Positions 1 to 7,635 of a stretch of DNA of 24,486 nucleotides are shown here, piece by piece; position 1 is the stretch's first letter; the number at the start of each line of letters is the position of its first letter. Under the pieces are notes generated by a model. The model had not been told where the DNA came from and did not search any database. It saw only the letters and a list, made by a program, of their open reading frames with translations. This DNA is from SBAX01 sp043806315 (GTDB lineage Bacteria; Planctomycetota; Phycisphaerae; UBA1845), in contig JAZDHF010000216.1 in assembly GCA_043806315.1 (NCBI GenBank), positions 1 through 24,486 on the forward strand, written 5' to 3'. The position numbers were made by a program, and so were the translations under genes.

Positions 1-441
1 ACCTGTCCCGTCGATGGACGTGCGTCGAACCACGTCCAAACTGTTGTTTCCCCAGTACAGCTTCGTGTGGTGTGAGGCGGTCGCGAACAGATTTGGACCT
101 TGTTCGCCGAAATCCACGTAAGGGAAGAGGATGGTTTCAACGTTCACTCCGTCGAGATCTGCCCTCTGGATCGCAAATCGATCCCCTGGCGGGTCCGGAA
201 GGAGGTACGACCAGTAGACGTTCTGTCCAACATGCGGGAAGCAGGCGTCTGGCAGCGCGTCGCCGTTCTTGTCAGAACAGTCGGTTCCCTCGCCTGCCCA
301 ATGGCTGCTTGGGATTACGTTGCAATCCATCTCCGTCATCACGAGACAACCGTGGTTCGAGAAACAGCATGCCCCGGCAGCCTCGACGACGCCAGACCAA
401 ATGGCCGTGACGAAAAACGCCCCAAGTACACGAACTGACAT
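1..441 (-). CDS. Secreted YWTD-propeller-like protein, 5' part (cut by left edge)
   Basis: An open frame of 147 codons starts at ATG 441 and runs off the window with no stop. An AGGAGG ribosome-binding site lies 8 nt upstream (450-455), which fixes the start. Residues 1-22 look like a signal peptide (MSVRVLGAFFVTAIWSGVVEA), so the product should be exported. Residues about 22-67 form a Cys-rich module beginning ACCFSNHGC and ending in DKNGDALPDACF, which resembles a module in the 2303-4714 protein. The rest has phrases such as QRADLDGVN, KLYWGNNSLD and RTSIDGTG, typical of LDL-receptor class B (YWTD) beta-propeller blades. The function is unknown; binding or adhesion at the cell surface is a guess from the fold. 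Other propeller families remain possible because only about two blades are visible. Confidence 0.8.
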   Translation of the reverse strand, partial: MSVRVLGAFFVTAIWSGVVEAAGACCFSNHGCLVMTEMDCNVIPSSHWAGEGTDCSDKNGDALPDACFPHVGQNVYWSYLLPDPPGDRFAIQRADLDGVNVETILFPYVDFGEQGPNLFATASHHTKLYWGNNSLDVVRRTSIDGTG

Positions 442-939
442 TTTGCGATCCTCCTAAAATTGTCGAACTGTGCGAACGACCGCCCGTATCCTACCGGGAA
501 ATGCGGCTCGATGCAACGCCTTGCAAATTCGGGCCACGGGCCGAGGGTCTACCCGCCTGCCAAGAAGCGTCCAATATCGCGAACCGTCCCCCGCCGCGCG
601 GCCAAGTGGGGGTCGATGGGCAGTTCACGACGGCCGGCGCACGGGGTCAAGCCTCAAGCTAACCCGCATCTTTGCCCCGTCCCGTGAGGGACGGATGACA
701 ATAGCCCAGCGTTTCAACGCTGGGAAAGCGAGCCGTTTTACATCCCGAGTCCCGGAGGAACGACTGAATCGCTCAGCCGTCCCTCCGGGACTCGACTCGA
801 ACGGCGGCGATCCACCCAGCCATGAATGGCTGGGCTACTCTCAGCGTGTCCCGCCGGGACACCGCTACCCACGACAACCAAAATGTGGGTAAACATGAGG
901 CTTGCGCTCCGGGTTCGGATGCGAGCAACTGTGATCCGG
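442..939. other. Gene-free region upstream of the partial gene and downstream of sppA
   Basis: No convincing gene is present in this 498-base stretch. It should hold the promoter of the minus-strand gene starting at 441, although no clear -35/-10 pair was found. The part from 677 to 890 is a hairpin cluster, listed separately. The short open frames here run through the hairpins and have no family resemblance. Confidence 0.7.
677..890. repeat. Cluster of six inverted repeats (REP/BIME-like)
   Basis: Six inverted repeats lie within 214 bases. (1) CCGTCCC/GGGACGG at 677-683/688-694. (2) CCCAGCGTT/AACGCTGGG at 705-713/716-724 with a 2-nt loop. (3) A 13-bp perfect stem, CGAGTCCCGGAGG/CCTCCGGGACTCG, at 746-758/782-794. 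(4) CCCAGCCAT/ATGGCTGGG at 815-823/826-834 with a 2-nt loop. (5) GTGTCCC/GGGACAC at 846-852/856-862. (6) ACCCAC/GTGGGT at 867-872/885-890. Stems 2 and 4 share the CCCAGC...GCTGGG frame but have different, still complementary, inner triplets. The cluster follows the sppA stop codon on its minus-strand transcript. This organisation resembles REP/BIME elements that depend on RAYT transposases. No RAYT gene is in the window, so the family assignment is inference. Confidence 0.75.
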
Positions 940-1935
940 CTATTGTCCCGGGCACCACAGGTATAAGAACTGCGGCGCGGGCGGGGTCAGGGAAAACGGA
1001 AGTTCCACGTTCAAGAGGTTAAGGTTGCTGGTGGGCGACGCCGGGGCCTGGGCGTAATAGTTGGGCCGGTAGTCGTGCGGGCGTTGGTAGGCCACCACGC
1101 GGACGTTCCTCACCCCGACGCGTTTCTTCGTGGCGGCGATGGTGTCGCGGAGCGTGGCGATGCGGTCGATGAGTCCGAGCTCGAGGGCCTGGTTGGCGGT
1201 GTAGATGCGTCCGTCGGCAAGGGCGCGGACCTTGGCCTCGTCCAATCCGGGGCGACCCTCGTCGACCACCTTGACGAAGCGGTCGTACATGTCCTTAACC
1301 ACGCTCTCGAACAACTGCCGCTCCTCGGGCCTCATGGCGCGGAACGGTGAGCCGGTGTCCTTGTGGACGCCGGAGGTGATGGCGTCGCTCTTGAGGCCGA
1401 TCATGTTCATCGTGCCGCTGAGGTCGAACATGAGCATGATGACGCCGATGCTGCCGGTGACGGTCGAAGGCTGTGCCACGACGTCGTCACAGGCGCAGGC
1501 GACGTAGTATCCGCCGCTGGCCGCGACATCCATCATCACCGCGACCACCGGCTTGCCGCTCTTTTTGAAGTGCGTGATCTCATCGTGCATCAGTCCGCTG
1601 GCGACGACGGTTCCGCCGGGCGAGTTAATGCGGAGGATCACGGCCTTCACAAAGCGGTCGCGGCGGGCCTTATCGAGCTGCTCGAGCAACACGCTCACCG
1701 GGTTCTCGCCCTCGCCGAAAAGCCGCGTCGCGGACCCGTTTTGGATGGTTCCGCTAACGTCGATCAGGGCGATCTTGTCGAGGGCGAAGAACGAATCGCG
1801 GGAAAGCTCGGTCTCTTCCAACTCGCGTTTTCCGCTGACCGGGGTGATTAACAGGCTCGGCGGAGTGCAGCCGGCGAAAAGAGTCGGCCCGATAAAACCG
1901 AGTGCCGCGAGCCATCGTGTCATCGGTTGTTTCAC
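940..1935 (-). CDS. sppA: S49 family signal peptide peptidase (SppA-type), lipoprotein
   Basis: The 331-aa product belongs to the SppA/S49 peptidases, which cleave leftover signal peptides in or at the cytoplasmic membrane with a Ser/Lys dyad. The GTG at 1935 is chosen as start because AAGGAAAG (1941-1948) precedes it at good spacing; ATG at 1923 is an alternative. A lipoprotein signal follows, with lipobox LFAGC and Cys23. INSPGG (about 103-108) is the usual oxyanion and substrate loop. Ser140 in DVAASGGYY is the expected nucleophile. Lys192 in SGVHKDTGSP is the likely general base by analogy with bacillary SppA. The length suits the short single-domain type rather than the 600-aa E. coli form. 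The tail after about 285 is rich in Pro and Tyr and is not part of the catalytic domain. The gene is monocistronic here and divergent from the 2303 gene. Confidence 0.9.
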   Translation of the reverse strand: MKQPMTRWLAALGFIGPTLFAGCTPPSLLITPVSGKRELEETELSRDSFFALDKIALIDVSGTIQNGSATRLFGEGENPVSVLLEQLDKARRDRFVKAVILRINSPGGTVVASGLMHDEITHFKKSGKPVVAVMMDVAASGGYYVACACDDVVAQPSTVTGSIGVIMLMFDLSGTMNMIGLKSDAITSGVHKDTGSPFRAMRPEERQLFESVVKDMYDRFVKVVDEGRPGLDEAKVRALADGRIYTANQALELGLIDRIATLRDTIAATKKRVGVRNVRVVAYQRPHDYRPNYYAQAPASPTSNLNLLNVELPFSLTPPAPQFLYLWCPGQ

Positions 1936-2302
1936 TTCAACTTTCCTTCTGGAACTCGCAAGCCGCGTCCGCGTGGCTTCGCCCGTAGGGTGACCGACCC
2001 GTCGGCCACGATTTACAGGCGACATGCTACCGTGCGACGCGTGATCTGGACAATCAACGTGGAACGAGGGTGGAATCGGCCCGCCGCGGTGGTATCATAG
2101 ATAGAAACGCTGGACCCGTCGGGTGCGTTATCGGTCTATCGTTCCGGCGGGCAGATCATCACGGGGGCGCGGGGAGGCGGGACCTACAAAAACCGGACCG
2201 CATAGGCGCGCAACGTGCCGGCATGGCTATGCACGCCGGAACGAACAAGGACGCTTAGGCGTCGCGCCCGCATGGCAGGCGAAGGCCTGGGGGAAGGAGA
2301 AC
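1936..2302. other. Divergent intergenic region between sppA and the 2303 gene
   Basis: This 367-base stretch should hold the promoters of both flanking genes. The open frame of the downstream gene extends back to 2123, but the ribosome-binding site and signal peptide place its start at 2303. The only notable site is the box at 2091-2110 shared with the 5306 gene. No other gene, RNA or strong hairpin was recognised. Confidence 0.6.
2091..2110 (+). promoter_or_regulatory. Shared upstream box, copy 1
   Basis: GGTATCATAGATAGAAACGC lies 192 nt before the start codon at 2303. A closely similar box lies before the next secreted-protein gene (5192-5213): 17 of 20 positions match, the three differences are transitions, and there is one 2-nt insertion. 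TATCAT could serve as a -10 element, but no good -35 is present at 16-18 nt. It could instead be an activator or RNA-level site. Function is inference. Confidence 0.4.
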
Positions 2303-4714
2303 ATGGTCACCCACCGATTACTCCGATCAGTGCAAGTCCGCCGTGCGCTCGGCGGGCTTCTAATCGTTCTGCTCGCCACGGCAATGTCGACCGGGGTGGC
2401 GATCGCTACCGACGCCGTCGCCGTTCCGCCAGGCGGGTGGACGTTGCAGCCCGGATGCGACGAGACCTGCGGATTGTGGTACGTATCGGGGGAGCCCTAC
2501 GTACCGACGCCGTCCGTCGTCGCCAGTCCGGGCGGGACTACATACAGCGTTTCGCATCGGGTCGGGGCCGATTTCGACGGCGCCGGTCCGCAGGGGATTA
2601 CGTGCTTTTTCATCCATCCTGACCCCGTGCTCACCGGAGCCCCGGATGACATTGTGACTTTTGACACGGCCTCGGAACCGATCCGGACGGATTTGTTCGG
2701 CACCGTCCCCAGGGTCTCCGAGTCTGACACGGGCCAACCGAACGGTCAGCGATTGGTCGTCATTACCACTCAATCGCAGCCGGGCACAGACTTGTTTCCA
2801 AGCGGCTTCATATCGGGCGGGGTGTCGCTGACGGACGCCTGTTTCTCGATCGGTCTGGATGACCCGTTGACCTGGGCGGGAACGGACACGATCGACTGGG
2901 CAACCCTCGAGTTCCTCACGGACGGCGTGACGATGGCCGGCCCGTTCGATGCCATCAGCTTTTTCAGCAATCCCTGGAATGGCGTGGTCACCATCACGCT
3001 GCCGAACGGCACGGGGCAAGGGTTCAACGGGGTGCGGCTCACGCTGATGACGCAAAAATCGATCAACCTGGCGAATGACGGCTGCCGCGGACAGATCGTG
3101 GTGACAGATGGTGACACGCAATACAGCACCATCGGCGCGACGACGGACGGACCCGATGAACCGACGGCGTGCCGGTTTTTGTCGTATTCGGACATCGGAT
3201 CGGACATCTGGTACCGTTATGCGGCCACCTGCGAGGGCAACCTAACCGTCGACCTTTGCAACAGTAGTTATGACACGAAACTCGCGGTCTATGACGGCTG
3301 TGGGCAGTGTCCGGTGTCCAGCCCCCCGCTGGAGTGCAATGACGACTTCCAACCCTGCGGTCTTCGGTCGTATGTGACGGTCCCGGCCGTCCTGGGGCAC
3401 TGCTACACGATCCGCATCGGCGGATACTTGGCCGTGCAGGGCACGGGGACGATGAGGGTGAGCTGCGACGTCATCGCGCCGCCGAGCGGTGCGTGCTGCG
3501 ACGACGACAATTGCTTCGCGACGCTGACGGAAGCCGATTGCGAGGGTCAAAACGGCGCGTGGTTCGAGGGAAACAGTTGTCCGGGCTTCTTTTGTCCCGT
3601 GACACCGCCGCCCAACGACGCGTGCACGGACTGCGCCCGCGTCCTAACCGGTGTGCCGTACAACGGGCGGACCCGAGCGGCCACGGGGACGGACATCAGC
3701 TCCTGCAGCGACAACGACACGTTGGATGCGTGGAACTGTTGGACGGCCGACTGCACCGGGCGCGTATCCATCACCACCTGCGGCAGCTTGTTTGATACGA
3801 CGTTGGCGGTTTACGACGCTTGCGGCGGCGACGAGCTGGCCTGCGACGACGACGGTTGTCAGTTCCTTCCGGCGAGGCGATCGAGGGTGACGCTCGACGT
3901 CACCGAGGGCACGACCTACGCGATCCGCGTCGCGGGCTACGATGAGTTATTCGGGGACTACACGCTGAACGTGGAGACTTGTAAGAACGCCTGCTGCCTG
4001 CCGAGCGGGCTGTGCGGTTTCGCAACGAGCGCGCAGTGTGACGCCGTTGGCGGGACTTCGCTCGGTCCGGGTTCGGTGTGCCGCGGCGACCTGGACCAGA
4101 ACGGCATCGACGACGCCTGCGAACCCTGTCCGCAGGCGACGATCGCGGGGGCCGCGCCGCGGGATGGAACCGTGGACGCCCGCCAACCCAATTCCGCCAC
4201 CGCGCCGCTGCCCCGGCAAGGGATCGGATCGCCGGGAGAACCGGGGACGAATCGGGAATCGATCGTCATCGTTCTCAACCCGCGCGTTCCTGAGGCGGAG
4301 GGGTGCTTCAGCGTCTGTGAGACGAAAGAAGATCCTCTCTTGGGTCCCAACAACATTCAGACCGTGACCTTCCATGGCGCCGGCGTCTACGAGTTGGTGC
4401 TCGACCATGCGATCACGGCGGGCGGAGTCACGACCATCGAGTACCTGGGGGACGGCAGCTTTATTGATTACACCTCACACTCGGCGAACGTGGATGGGGG
4501 CAGCTTCAGCGACGCGTTGGATGTTGATGAGCACGTCGACTGCTGCCTGAGCGGGTTGTGCACCCCGGTCTGGGGGGCGTACAGTTGCGACATCGACCGT
4601 TCCGGTCTGGTCACACCGGCGGACACCCTCGCGGTTATTGATTTGTTGAATGGGACGCAAGTGTGGGATGTCTGGTTTGGGTCGCCGCTGCCGACGCAGG
4701 GGACATGTCCGTAG
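2303..4714 (+). CDS. Secreted multidomain Cys-rich protein with PPC-like domains and dockerin-like tail
   Basis: The 803-aa product starts at ATG 2303, preceded by GGAAGGAG, and opens with a signal peptide (hydrophobic LGGLLIVLLATAM, residues 16-28). Residues about 45-255 form an unrecognised beta-rich N-terminal domain. Residues about 258-388 and 438-560 are two related domains with phrases such as DIWYRYAATCEG and KLAVYDGCG, and CWTADCTG and TLAVYDACGG. They resemble pre-peptidase C-terminal (PPC) folds. Two Cys-rich ACC modules follow them (397-431 and 563-608), the second ending in DLDQNGIDDACEP, a thrombospondin-3/EF-hand-like calcium loop. Residues about 762-784 (CDIDRSGLVTPADTLAVIDLL) look like one half of a type I dockerin. 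No catalytic motif was seen, so a structural or binding role outside the cytoplasm is the most that can be inferred. Confidence 0.85.
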   Translation: MVTHRLLRSVQVRRALGGLLIVLLATAMSTGVAIATDAVAVPPGGWTLQPGCDETCGLWYVSGEPYVPTPSVVASPGGTTYSVSHRVGADFDGAGPQGITCFFIHPDPVLTGAPDDIVTFDTASEPIRTDLFGTVPRVSESDTGQPNGQRLVVITTQSQPGTDLFPSGFISGGVSLTDACFSIGLDDPLTWAGTDTIDWATLEFLTDGVTMAGPFDAISFFSNPWNGVVTITLPNGTGQGFNGVRLTLMTQKSINLANDGCRGQIVVTDGDTQYSTIGATTDGPDEPTACRFLSYSDIGSDIWYRYAATCEGNLTVDLCNSSYDTKLAVYDGCGQCPVSSPPLECNDDFQPCGLRSYVTVPAVLGHCYTIRIGGYLAVQGTGTMRVSCDVIAPPSGACCDDDNCFATLTEADCEGQNGAWFEGNSCPGFFCPVTPPPNDACTDCARVLTGVPYNGRTRAATGTDISSCSDNDTLDAWNCWTADCTGRVSITTCGSLFDTTLAVYDACGGDELACDDDGCQFLPARRSRVTLDVTEGTTYAIRVAGYDELFGDYTLNVETCKNACCLPSGLCGFATSAQCDAVGGTSLGPGSVCRGDLDQNGIDDACEPCPQATIAGAAPRDGTVDARQPNSATAPLPRQGIGSPGEPGTNRESIVIVLNPRVPEAEGCFSVCETKEDPLLGPNNIQTVTFHGAGVYELVLDHAITAGGVTTIEYLGDGSFIDYTSHSANVDGGSFSDALDVDEHVDCCLSGLCTPVWGAYSCDIDRSGLVTPADTLAVIDLLNGTQVWDVWFGSPLPTQGTCP

Positions 4715-5010
4715 ATGCCCGCTCGTACCTTCGACCGATGTCGATGGAACCGGTGACGTGCCGCGGCCGCAGCGATCGCGGCCAAAGCCCGTCGACCTGC
4801 AGAGGACTTGCCTCACCAAGACAAATCACAGGTCCGGCAAACAAGGACCTTCTCCCCTTGGGGACGGCGCAGGGTGAGGAAGTAAGGCAGCGTCTCCACC
4901 CTCACTCCAGCTTTCTCCCCGGGGCGGGATCGGGGGTGTTCAGACACAGCCCGAGGCGTTGGGGTTCGGGTACGGGCACGCGTTGTGGAATGGACGGCGC
5001 GGCCGTGGAT

Positions 5011-5068
5011 CGTGCCGCGCATTGGCACGCGAGCCGGATGGCGGCCTTCATACTGCCGGGGTCGGCGG
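5011..5068 (-). pseudogene. 58-bp fragment nearly identical to the 3' part of pdxA
   Basis: Bases 5011-5068 match 7709-7766 at 57 of 58 positions, in the same orientation, with one C/G difference at 5034. In pdxA the segment encodes roughly residues 325-343 (ADPGSMKAAIRLACQCAA). That part is at home in the gene, because GTxxDxGSxxxAxxLA fits the normal C-terminal region of the family. The copy at 5011 has no reading-frame context, so it is best read as a displaced fragment. Flanking sequence differs on both sides. The segment contains the inverted repeat CGTGCC/GGCACG, which may bear on how it moved. Confidence 0.65.
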
Positions 5069-5191
5069 AATTCGCTCACGGCGGTTGTCGAGAGTAACCC
5101 ATCTCGTGTCGGCCTCTTTGGACTGAGGGGCGACGGGCGGAAATAATTTCCGTGTCCAATCCGATTTTTTACCCGTCGTTCGCGTCCTTTC

Positions 5192-5213
5192 GGTGTTATA
5201 GAGATAGAAGCGC
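5192..5213 (+). promoter_or_regulatory. Shared upstream box, copy 2
   Basis: This is the partner of the box at 2091-2110, with the core ATAG(AG)ATAGAAGCGC. It lies 92 nt before the ATG at 5306. TATAGA at 5197-5202 could be a -10 hexamer, but no matching -35 lies at normal spacing. Two secreted-protein genes sharing the box suggests common control. This is inference from two copies. Confidence 0.4.
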
Positions 5214-5305
5214 ACAACTTGGACTCGTTCGGTGTCGATCGCGCACTGCGCGGAGCGTTCGTCGCCGCCACCCGTCCGCGCGACGGTCCGAAACGGAGAC
5301 ATGAA

Positions 5306-7561
5306 ATGAAGCGGGCGCATACTGCTGGCAGCTTACCAAGCCAATTCTCCATCCCCAGGTTCTGGATCGGTGCTTTACTTGCGCTCTTTGCGCCACTGAT
5401 CTCACCTGAGCGATCCCATGCGGATTGCGGTTTCGATTGGCGCGCCGGGGAAGGCATTCCGGGAGTCGCGGGCGTTGTGTCAGACCTGACGCTGTGGGAT
5501 CCGGACGGGTCGGGCCCGGAGCCAGAGGTGCTGGTCGTCTCCGGGTACTTCTCCGTCGCGGGACGGAGCCAGGTCAATAACATCGCATCTTGGGATGGAA
5601 CGGACTGGCATGCGCTTGGGGACCCGCGTGGATTTGTAGGCGCAGTGGTCGTCTACCACGGAGCCCTGCTGGCGGCTGTTAAGCCGTACACGAACCAAGG
5701 AACCGCGGCGACCAACGTCCTTCGTTGGACCGGGAAAAATTGGGAATCGTGGGGTCCGGGCATTGACGGTGACGTGTACGCTTTCGCCGTTTACCGAGAC
5801 GAATTAATTGTCGGAGGCCGGTTTGCGACGGGCGGACCGCTGGTAACCTCGATCGCCCGCTGGGATGGAACGACTTTGCAGGCCTTGGGCGGTGGGGTCG
5901 CCGGGCAAGTGTACGCGCTCACAGTACACGACGGCGAGTTGATTGTCGGAGGACAGTTCGCAACGGCCGGCGGGATCGATGCCCAAAATATTGCCGCGTG
6001 GGACGGGACCGCCTGGCATGCATTGGGTACTGGAGTGGACTATTCTCCCTACCGCAGTCCGGTCGTGCTCGCGCTCGGAGTGTACAACCGCGAGATCATC
6101 GCCGGAGGAGACTTCACTATTGCCGGCGGCGTTGTCGCGAACAACATCGCACGTTGGGATGGGCGCTCGTGGAGCGCCATCGGTACGGGTTTCGACCGTT
6201 CGGTCAACGTGCTCACGGTCTTTGACGGTGTGTTGTTCGCCGGGGGGCGCTTCACGTCAGCAGGGTCCGACGCAGCGAACAACGTCGCCGCGTGGGTTGA
6301 CGATTCTTGGCAGCCGCTCGGAAGCGGCATCGACAAAGACGGCGTTTATGCGTTAGCAGCGTACAATGACGAACTGATCGTTGGGGGGCGATTCTATGCG
6401 GCAGGCGGCGTGCCGTGCTACAGCATCGCTCGTTGGGATCGCAGAATCTGGCGTCCACTGGGAAGTAGTCCCAGCGGGTTGCCCACGGCTTTCACGACTT
6501 TTCATGGGGACCTGATCGCGGCCGGTTCGTTTACGACGGTCGGCGGAACCACGGTCCCGGGAGTTGCCCGGTGGGACGGCCTCTCGTGGAACCTCCTCGG
6601 AAGTGGCATGGACTCCTCCGTCAATGCTCTTGCGGTTTACAACGACGAGCTGATTGCGGGCGGGTATTTCAGCACCGCAGGCGACGTCCCGGTGAACGGC
6701 ATCGCGGCGTGGGACGGCACCACGTGGCATCCGCTTGGAAATGGTGTGGATGGTGGATTTGTGAATGCCCTCACCGTGTACGATGGAGAACTGATAGCCG
6801 GGAGATACCTTAGCATCGCGGCGTGGAATGGCACGAATTGGCGCCCGCTCGGAAGCGGGGTCGAGGACGAGGTGAACGTCCTCGCGGTGTACAACGATCG
6901 ACTGATCGCCGGAGGAGCGATTTGGGATGGGACCACTTGGGCTCCCCTGGACTCTTTGACCAGAGTTTATTCTCTCCACGCGCTTGCCGTTTTCGACGGC
7001 CAGTTGGTCGCGGGGGGAAGCGCGTTCTACAACCCTAGCCCTGGTGGGGTGAGCACGCACGGGACTGCCCGTTGGGATGGGGAAAGATGGCAGGCGCTCG
7101 GCAGCGGCATAGACGGCGATGTCTACGCCCTGACCGTCTACAACGGCGAGTTGATCGCGGGCGGGTACTTCGCAACCGCCGGTGGAATCCATGCCTCGAA
7201 CCTCGCCGCTTGGGACGGGACCGCATGGAAGGCCCTCGGGCCCGGGGCGTCGGGAGGTGTGTACGCTCTGTCGACGTACGGGCCTGAACTTGCCGTAGGG
7301 GGGAGTTTTATGACGGCAGGTGAGCACGTTTCGGCCTACTTCGCCCGCTGGGGTCCGACCGATGCGTTCGGCGATCATGACGGGGACGGACGGGTCGATC
7401 TCGCGGATTTCTCCGGCTGGGCGAATTGTGAAACCGGACCGCTGCCCGCCGATGCAGCCGCTGGCCCGTCGGTCGAGTGTCTATGCGCCTTCAACTGCGA
7501 CGGAGATGCCGATAGCGACCTGCGGGACTTCGCCACGTTCCAAGCGCATTTCGGCGAGTAA
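5306..7561 (+). CDS. Secreted beta-propeller protein with 14 repeats and dockerin-like tail
   Basis: The 751-aa product starts at ATG 5306, with GGAGA 7 nt upstream (5295-5299). A signal peptide follows (FWIGALLALFAPLISPERSHA). The body, about residues 60-685, is built of about 14 repeats of 30-50 aa. Their consensus is VYALTVYNGELIAGG-F-AGG, then IAxWDGTxWxxLGxG, a kelch or delta-60-like propeller blade. Repeats 10 and 11 lack the middle strand. Fourteen blades would fit two seven-bladed propellers. The last 65 residues hold DHDGDGRVDLADFSGW and NCDGDADSDLRDFATF, two EF-hand-like calcium loops in the dockerin-like arrangement common at C-termini of planctomycete secreted proteins. In the second loop DADSD replaces the usual DGDGD. 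No catalytic residues were recognised. Adhesion, glycan binding or surface attachment are guesses. Confidence 0.88.
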   Translation: MKRAHTAGSLPSQFSIPRFWIGALLALFAPLISPERSHADCGFDWRAGEGIPGVAGVVSDLTLWDPDGSGPEPEVLVVSGYFSVAGRSQVNNIASWDGTDWHALGDPRGFVGAVVVYHGALLAAVKPYTNQGTAATNVLRWTGKNWESWGPGIDGDVYAFAVYRDELIVGGRFATGGPLVTSIARWDGTTLQALGGGVAGQVYALTVHDGELIVGGQFATAGGIDAQNIAAWDGTAWHALGTGVDYSPYRSPVVLALGVYNREIIAGGDFTIAGGVVANNIARWDGRSWSAIGTGFDRSVNVLTVFDGVLFAGGRFTSAGSDAANNVAAWVDDSWQPLGSGIDKDGVYALAAYNDELIVGGRFYAAGGVPCYSIARWDRRIWRPLGSSPSGLPTAFTTFHGDLIAAGSFTTVGGTTVPGVARWDGLSWNLLGSGMDSSVNALAVYNDELIAGGYFSTAGDVPVNGIAAWDGTTWHPLGNGVDGGFVNALTVYDGELIAGRYLSIAAWNGTNWRPLGSGVEDEVNVLAVYNDRLIAGGAIWDGTTWAPLDSLTRVYSLHALAVFDGQLVAGGSAFYNPSPGGVSTHGTARWDGERWQALGSGIDGDVYALTVYNGELIAGGYFATAGGIHASNLAAWDGTAWKALGPGASGGVYALSTYGPELAVGGSFMTAGEHVSAYFARWGPTDAFGDHDGDGRVDLADFSGWANCETGPLPADAAAGPSVECLCAFNCDGDADSDLRDFATFQAHFGE

Positions 7562-7578
7562 AAGGGAATTTCGATCTC

Positions 7579-7593
7579 AACGCGGGCAGCGTT
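7579..7593. terminator. Weak hairpin between convergent genes
   Basis: AACGC/GCGTT forms a 5-bp stem with loop GGGCA, 18 nt after the stop codon at 7561 and between convergent genes. There is no U-tract on either strand, so it is at best a weak terminator. Confidence 0.2.
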
Positions 7594-7635
7594 CCACCGG
7601 CATGTAAGATGGGCGCTGGGGCCGGTCGAATGGCC

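Larger units (their letters stand above)
4715..5305. other. Gene-free region between two secreted-protein genes
   Basis: This 591-base stretch carries no convincing gene. Around 4845-4930 it has short inverted C/G tracts: CTCCCC followed by TTGGGG near 4853-4864, GGTGAGG followed by CCTCAC, and CTCCCCGGGG near 4915-4924. This recalls the dispersed 'CTCCCC...GGGG' intergenic repeats of many bacteria. The pdxA-like fragment at 5011-5068 and the shared box at 5192-5213 are listed separately. Long open frames on the minus strand here are read through these repeats and match no family. Confidence 0.6.

Noticed and set aside
677..890. Possible CRISPR array
   Set aside because: The repeats are palindromes of differing sequence with no constant direct repeat, no regular spacers and no cas genes nearby.
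470..892. 140-codon plus-strand open frame upstream of sppA
   Set aside because: Most of it is translated from the hairpin cluster. Such repeats often give spurious short proteins, and no start signal supports it.
4813..5583. 256-codon open frame on the minus strand across the gene-free region
   Set aside because: It runs through the C/G-rich repeats and the pdxA-like fragment in the wrong frame, overlaps the start of the propeller gene, has low-complexity composition and matches no family.
6353..7378. 341-codon minus-strand open frame inside the propeller gene
   Set aside because: It is antisense to the repeat-rich gene and repeats only because that gene does. There is no ribosome-binding site or family resemblance.
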